Shown: positions 59,291-64,000 of the stretch, in pieces
Position numbering within the stretch: position 1 is the first letter of the stretch
Layout: each line of letters starts with the position of its first letter
DNA from: Streptomyces sp. 71268
GTDB lineage: Bacteria > Actinomycetota > Actinomycetes > Streptomycetales > Streptomycetaceae
Direction of reading: 5' to 3'
DNA length: 64,000 nucleotides
Assembly: GCF_029392895.1 (NCBI RefSeq)
Contig: NZ_CP114200.1
Coordinates: 5,396,001-5,460,000, forward strand
The notes under the pieces: model-generated
Database searches by the model: none
What the model was told of the DNA's origin: nothing
Seen by the model: the letters and a program-made list of their open reading frames with translations, nothing else
Translations under genes and position numbers: made by a program

Positions 59291-61498
59291 TTACGGGATC
59301 TCCGCCAGCACCTCCGTGAGCGCCGCCGGGTCCGGGGCGTCCCGCAACCTCGCGCGGAAGCCGGCATCCGTGAGCGCCCGCGCCAGCCGCGCGAGGATGC
59401 GCAGGTGCTCGTCGCCCGCGGCGGCCTCGGGCACGGCGATCATGAAGATCAGCCGGGCCCGGGTGCCGTCGGGGGAGCCCCACTCGATGCCCTCGGCCGA
59501 GCGCGCGAAGCCGACCACGGGCGCCGTCACCGCGTCGGTCTTCGCGTGCGGAACGGCGATCTCCGCGCCGAGCCCGGTCGTCCCCCGCTCCTCCCGCTCC
59601 AGCGCCGCCCGCTCCAACGCGGCCACGTCGGCGACCCGCCCGCTCCGCGCCACCAACGCCGCCAACTCGCGGATCGCCCCGTCCCGGTCCGCCGCCACGA
59701 GCCCTCCCGCGACGCTGTCCCGCGACACGTACCGCGCCAGCCCCGTCATCCCCGCCCCAACAGGAGCGGGTACGGGTGCGGGCGCGGGGGCAGCGGCGGG
59801 CGCCGACGCCGACTCCGTACGGACGGCCTCGGCCGAGGAGCGCGCCGTACGCACCGCCTCGGCCGGCGCCCCCGTCGTACGCCCGGCCTCCGGCGCCTCG
59901 CGCTCCGCACCACCCGCACCAGCCACGGGCACCCCGTCGGCCACGCCCGCCACGCCCGCCACCCGTCCCCCCGCCTCCAGCGACAGCAGGGCCACCGTCG
60001 TCAGGGCCGTGACCACCGTGCCGATCGCGATCGCCACCAGGAACATCGGCGTGCCGCCCACGGCTCCGAACGCCGCCACGACCGGCCCGCCGTGCGGCAC
60101 CGCCGTGACCGTGGCCAGCCCCGCGACCGCCCCGGCCGCCGCGCCGCCCAGCATGTTCGCCGGGATGACCCGCGCCGGGCGGGCCGCCGCGAACGGGATC
60201 GCCCCCTCGGTGATCCCGAAGAACCCCATGAACAGCGCCGCCAGCCCGGTCTCGCGCTCCTGGCCGTCGTAGAGCCGGCGACGGATCAGCGTGGCCAGGC
60301 CCTGCCCGAGCGGCGGTACCGGAATGGCCGCCGCGCACATGCCCATGATCTCGGGGTTCTCGGCGACCAGGCCAGCACCGAACAGGAAGGCCGTCTTGTT
60401 GACCGGCCCACCCATGTCGAAGCTGATCATCAGGCCGAGAATGACGCCGAGCAGCGCCGCGCTGGTGCCCGTCAGCTCGCCGAGCCAGTCGGTGAGGTGC
60501 TCGAAGACCCAGGCGATCGGCCTGCCCAGGACATGGACGAGGAAGAGCCCGAGCGCCGTGGTGGCCAGGATCGGAATGACGATCACGGGCATGATCGGCT
60601 GGACGAACCGGGGCACCCGCACCCGCTTGATCCACAGCACCAGGTACCCGGCCAGGAACCCGGCGACGATCGCCCCGATGAACCCCGCCCCCGCCTCCGA
60701 GCCGTACAACTCGCCGTGCGCCGCGATCCAACCCCCCACCATCCCGGGCGCCAGCGCGGGCCGGTCGGCGATGGCGTACGCGATGTAACCGGCCAGAATC
60801 GGGATCATCAGCTCGAAACCGACCGTGCCGATGTCGTTGACGGCCTTCCAGAGCGACCCGTCGGGGATGACGATCCCCTCGGACGTGCTCTCCCCACCCA
60901 GCGCCAGCGAGGCCGCGATCAGCAGCCCGCCCACGACCACGAACGGGATCATGTACGAGACGCCGTTCATCAGCGCCCTGTACGTCACGCTTCGCTGGCC
61001 ACCCCGCCCGGCGCCACCATCACCGCTACCGCCGCCGGTCGGCACATCAGCCTCGTTCAGCGCACCCGGCGCACCCGGCACGTGCGCCGGGTCGCGTACG
61101 GCGCCCGCCCCGTCCCGCGCGCGACCTTCCGCCCCTTCGCCGCCGTGCACGGGGGCGCCCGGCGCCCGCGCGATCAGCTCCTCGGGCCGGTGGATGCCGT
61201 CGGACACCCCGACCACCAGCACCGGCTTGCCGACGAACCTGCTCCGGTCGACGTCCTTGTCGGCGGCGATGATGACGGCGTCCGCCTCGCTGACATCGTT
61301 GTCGGAGAGTACGTTTTCAGCCCCGATCGCCCCCTGGGTCTCCACCTTGATCCGGTGCCCCAGCGCCTCGGCGGCCCGGGTCAGGTTCTCGGCGGCCATG
61401 TACGTGTGGGCGATCCCGGTGGGGCAGGCGGTCACCGCGAGCAGCCGGAGCCCGCCCTCCGCCGCGCCGCCGGGCGCATCGGCCGAACTGGTGGTCAC
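59291..61498 (-). CDS. Fructose-type PTS permease, domains IIB-IIC-IIA fused
   Basis: 735 aa phosphotransferase transporter that imports and phosphorylates a sugar, probably fructose. IIB (about 14-110) has the active Cys in VTACPTGIAHTYMAAENL. IIC (about 170-500) is the membrane domain (LMNGVSYMIPFVVVGGLLIA, FDMGGPVNKTAFLFGAGLVA). IIA (about 595-735) carries the phospho-His in GAEIAVPHAKTDAV. Linkers between domains are long and Ala/Pro/Gly-rich, with a duplicated EAVRT-type segment before IIA. Start GTG 61498 with GGGAG upstream. No PfkB kinase or regulator gene is adjacent, so the operon here is reduced to the permease. Confidence 0.94.
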   Translation of the reverse strand: MTTSSADAPGGAAEGGLRLLAVTACPTGIAHTYMAAENLTRAAEALGHRIKVETQGAIGAENVLSDNDVSEADAVIIAADKDVDRSRFVGKPVLVVGVSDGIHRPEELIARAPGAPVHGGEGAEGRARDGAGAVRDPAHVPGAPGALNEADVPTGGGSGDGGAGRGGQRSVTYRALMNGVSYMIPFVVVGGLLIAASLALGGESTSEGIVIPDGSLWKAVNDIGTVGFELMIPILAGYIAYAIADRPALAPGMVGGWIAAHGELYGSEAGAGFIGAIVAGFLAGYLVLWIKRVRVPRFVQPIMPVIVIPILATTALGLFLVHVLGRPIAWVFEHLTDWLGELTGTSAALLGVILGLMISFDMGGPVNKTAFLFGAGLVAENPEIMGMCAAAIPVPPLGQGLATLIRRRLYDGQERETGLAALFMGFFGITEGAIPFAAARPARVIPANMLGGAAAGAVAGLATVTAVPHGGPVVAAFGAVGGTPMFLVAIAIGTVVTALTTVALLSLEAGGRVAGVAGVADGVPVAGAGGAEREAPEAGRTTGAPAEAVRTARSSAEAVRTESASAPAAAPAPAPVPAPVGAGMTGLARYVSRDSVAGGLVAADRDGAIRELAALVARSGRVADVAALERAALEREERGTTGLGAEIAVPHAKTDAVTAPVVGFARSAEGIEWGSPDGTRARLIFMIAVPEAAAGDEHLRILARLARALTDAGFRARLRDAPDPAALTEVLAEIP

Positions 61499-63331
<1,833 letters not shown>

Positions 63332-63470
63332 TCCGCCCGCCGACGCCCCGGACCGGGCGAGCGACGCCGCAGCGCCCCGCGCGCAACGGCCCGCATCTCC
63401 CTGACGGGGCGCGGCTACCGGTCAGCCAGCAGTAAGCACCACGACGCTCCCGCCACGCACGGGGGAGCAT

Positions 63471-63509
63471 GAGGGCCTGTCCCGGCCACCTCCGGCCGGG
63501 CAGGCCCTC
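63471..63509 (+). terminator. Terminator of ahcY
   Basis: GAGGGCCTG-T-CCCGGCC (63471-63487) pairs with GGCCGGGCAGGCCCTC (63494-63509), a 16-bp stem with a single bulged T and a 6-nt loop, 140 bp after the stop. Confidence 0.75.
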
Positions 63510-63528
63510 ACTCGTCAAGGACCCCACC

Positions 63529-64000
63529 ATGCCCCGCGGCCGCTATGCGCTCTATGACCCGCACGATCACACCCCCCTCGGCGTAGAGCAGTTCCACTGC
63601 GCGCCCGGCCCCTCCGGCTGGCGCTACGTCTCCCAGACAACCTCCCCCTCCGGCGACCGCGCCGGCTCCGTCGACCTCGCCATCGACGCGCTGGGCCGCC
63701 CGCTGCGGATGGAGCTCCAGGCCACGGACTGGCGCGTCCGTGGCGCCGCCATCGACGGCGTCAGCTGGGTCCGCACCGACGCCTCCGGCGCCCACGCGAC
63801 CGAAGGCAACGCCGCCGCCCACGCCTTCACCGGTACGTCCCCCGCCTTCCTCGTCGCCGCCACCCGACTCCTGCGACTCACCCCCGGCGCCCCCGCCACC
63901 CGCCTGCGGCTCGTCGCGCTCACCGCCCCCGTGCTGGCGCCCCGGACCCTCGACCAGTCCTGGGCACTGCTGAAAAGCGAAGCACACGGCACTGACAACG
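63529..64000 (+). CDS. Unknown protein, C-terminus beyond window
   Basis: 157 codons visible, open at the window end. Starts MPRGRYALYDPHDHTPLGVE at ATG 63529 with AAGGA 8 nt upstream. It has regular beta-strand-like stretches (GWRYVSQTTSPSGDRAGSVD, GRPLRMELQATDWRVRGAAI, ATRLRLVALTAPVL) and no signal peptide, resembling a beta-barrel or glycolipid-binding fold. No family recognised with confidence. Just downstream of the ahcY terminator, so it is a separate transcript. Confidence 0.75.
   Translation, partial: MPRGRYALYDPHDHTPLGVEQFHCAPGPSGWRYVSQTTSPSGDRAGSVDLAIDALGRPLRMELQATDWRVRGAAIDGVSWVRTDASGAHATEGNAAAHAFTGTSPAFLVAATRLLRLTPGAPATRLRLVALTAPVLAPRTLDQSWALLKSEAHGTDN

Overview
The window is a 64-kb piece of a chromosome of very high GC content. 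Codon third positions are almost always G or C, GTG and TTG starts are frequent, and antisense frames stay open for up to thousands of bases. The gene set points to Streptomyces or a close relative. It contains whiB (the sporulation WhiB protein, 87 aa), the F420 genes fbiA/fbiB, a TIGR03089 protein, DUF3499 and DUF5719 proteins, a Trm112-like protein next to an SIS-domain protein and manA, and a cluster of LytR-CpsA-Psr (LCP) enzymes. From memory, this gene order resembles the core-chromosome region around whiB in S. coelicolor. Most of the window therefore looks like conserved core. The clearest accessory island is about 8.5-12.9 kb.

Layout. 1-8.3 kb: a POT-family peptide transporter (cut by the window edge), an OmpR-type two-component pair, a GtrA-like membrane protein, purK-purE (overlapping stop and start) and a membrane-type dipeptidase. 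8.5-12.9 kb: a tiny Pro-rich ORF plus a PIMT-like methyltransferase, then an XRE-TPR regulator divergent from an unknown protein and a degenerate NUDIX-like protein, with a perfect 10+4+10 bp palindrome in the divergent promoter, then an SRPBCC protein. 13.4-17.8 kb: an ABC ATPase/permease pair followed by a NarL-type two-component system. 17.9-22.4 kb: a UDP-glucose/GDP-mannose dehydrogenase, an acyl-CoA dehydrogenase, a secreted-looking or propeller-like unknown protein and a small antitoxin-like protein.

22.6-36.1 kb: the cell-envelope cluster. It has five LCP-family glycopolymer transferases, all on the minus strand, with a thioesterase, a small lipoprotein and a family-2 glycosyltransferase embedded, then a TIGR03089 protein and a secreted PGRP-type amidase. 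36.2-42.3 kb: a sugar-1-phosphate guanylyltransferase-like enzyme, an HhH-GPD DNA glycosylase, fbiB-fbiA, a cysteine-dioxygenase-like cupin and whiB with a clear housekeeping-type promoter.

43-51 kb: a giant membrane glycosyltransferase whose Tyr/Gln/Gly-rich tail sits in another frame and overlaps the start of the next gene (probable frameshift), a DUF5719 exported protein, a metallopeptidase-like protein with a degenerate zinc motif, DUF3499 and a secreted CAP protein. 51-64 kb: a lactate permease, manB, a Trm112-like protein, an SIS protein with an unusual Pro-rich insertion, manA, a CDF metal transporter, a fructose-type PTS IIBCA permease, ahcY with a structured leader, and a partial unknown gene.

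Functional reading. manA, manB and the guanylyltransferase-like gene together can make GDP-mannose from fructose-6-phosphate. The LCP enzymes, glycosyltransferases, amidase and DUF5719/GT pair form an envelope-assembly set. The two two-component systems each sit beside transport or membrane genes. Strong GC-rich hairpins mark several transcript ends, and at least four genes (2083, 5039, 37387, 40698) have a -10-like hexamer exactly 6 nt before the start codon, suggesting leaderless transcripts.
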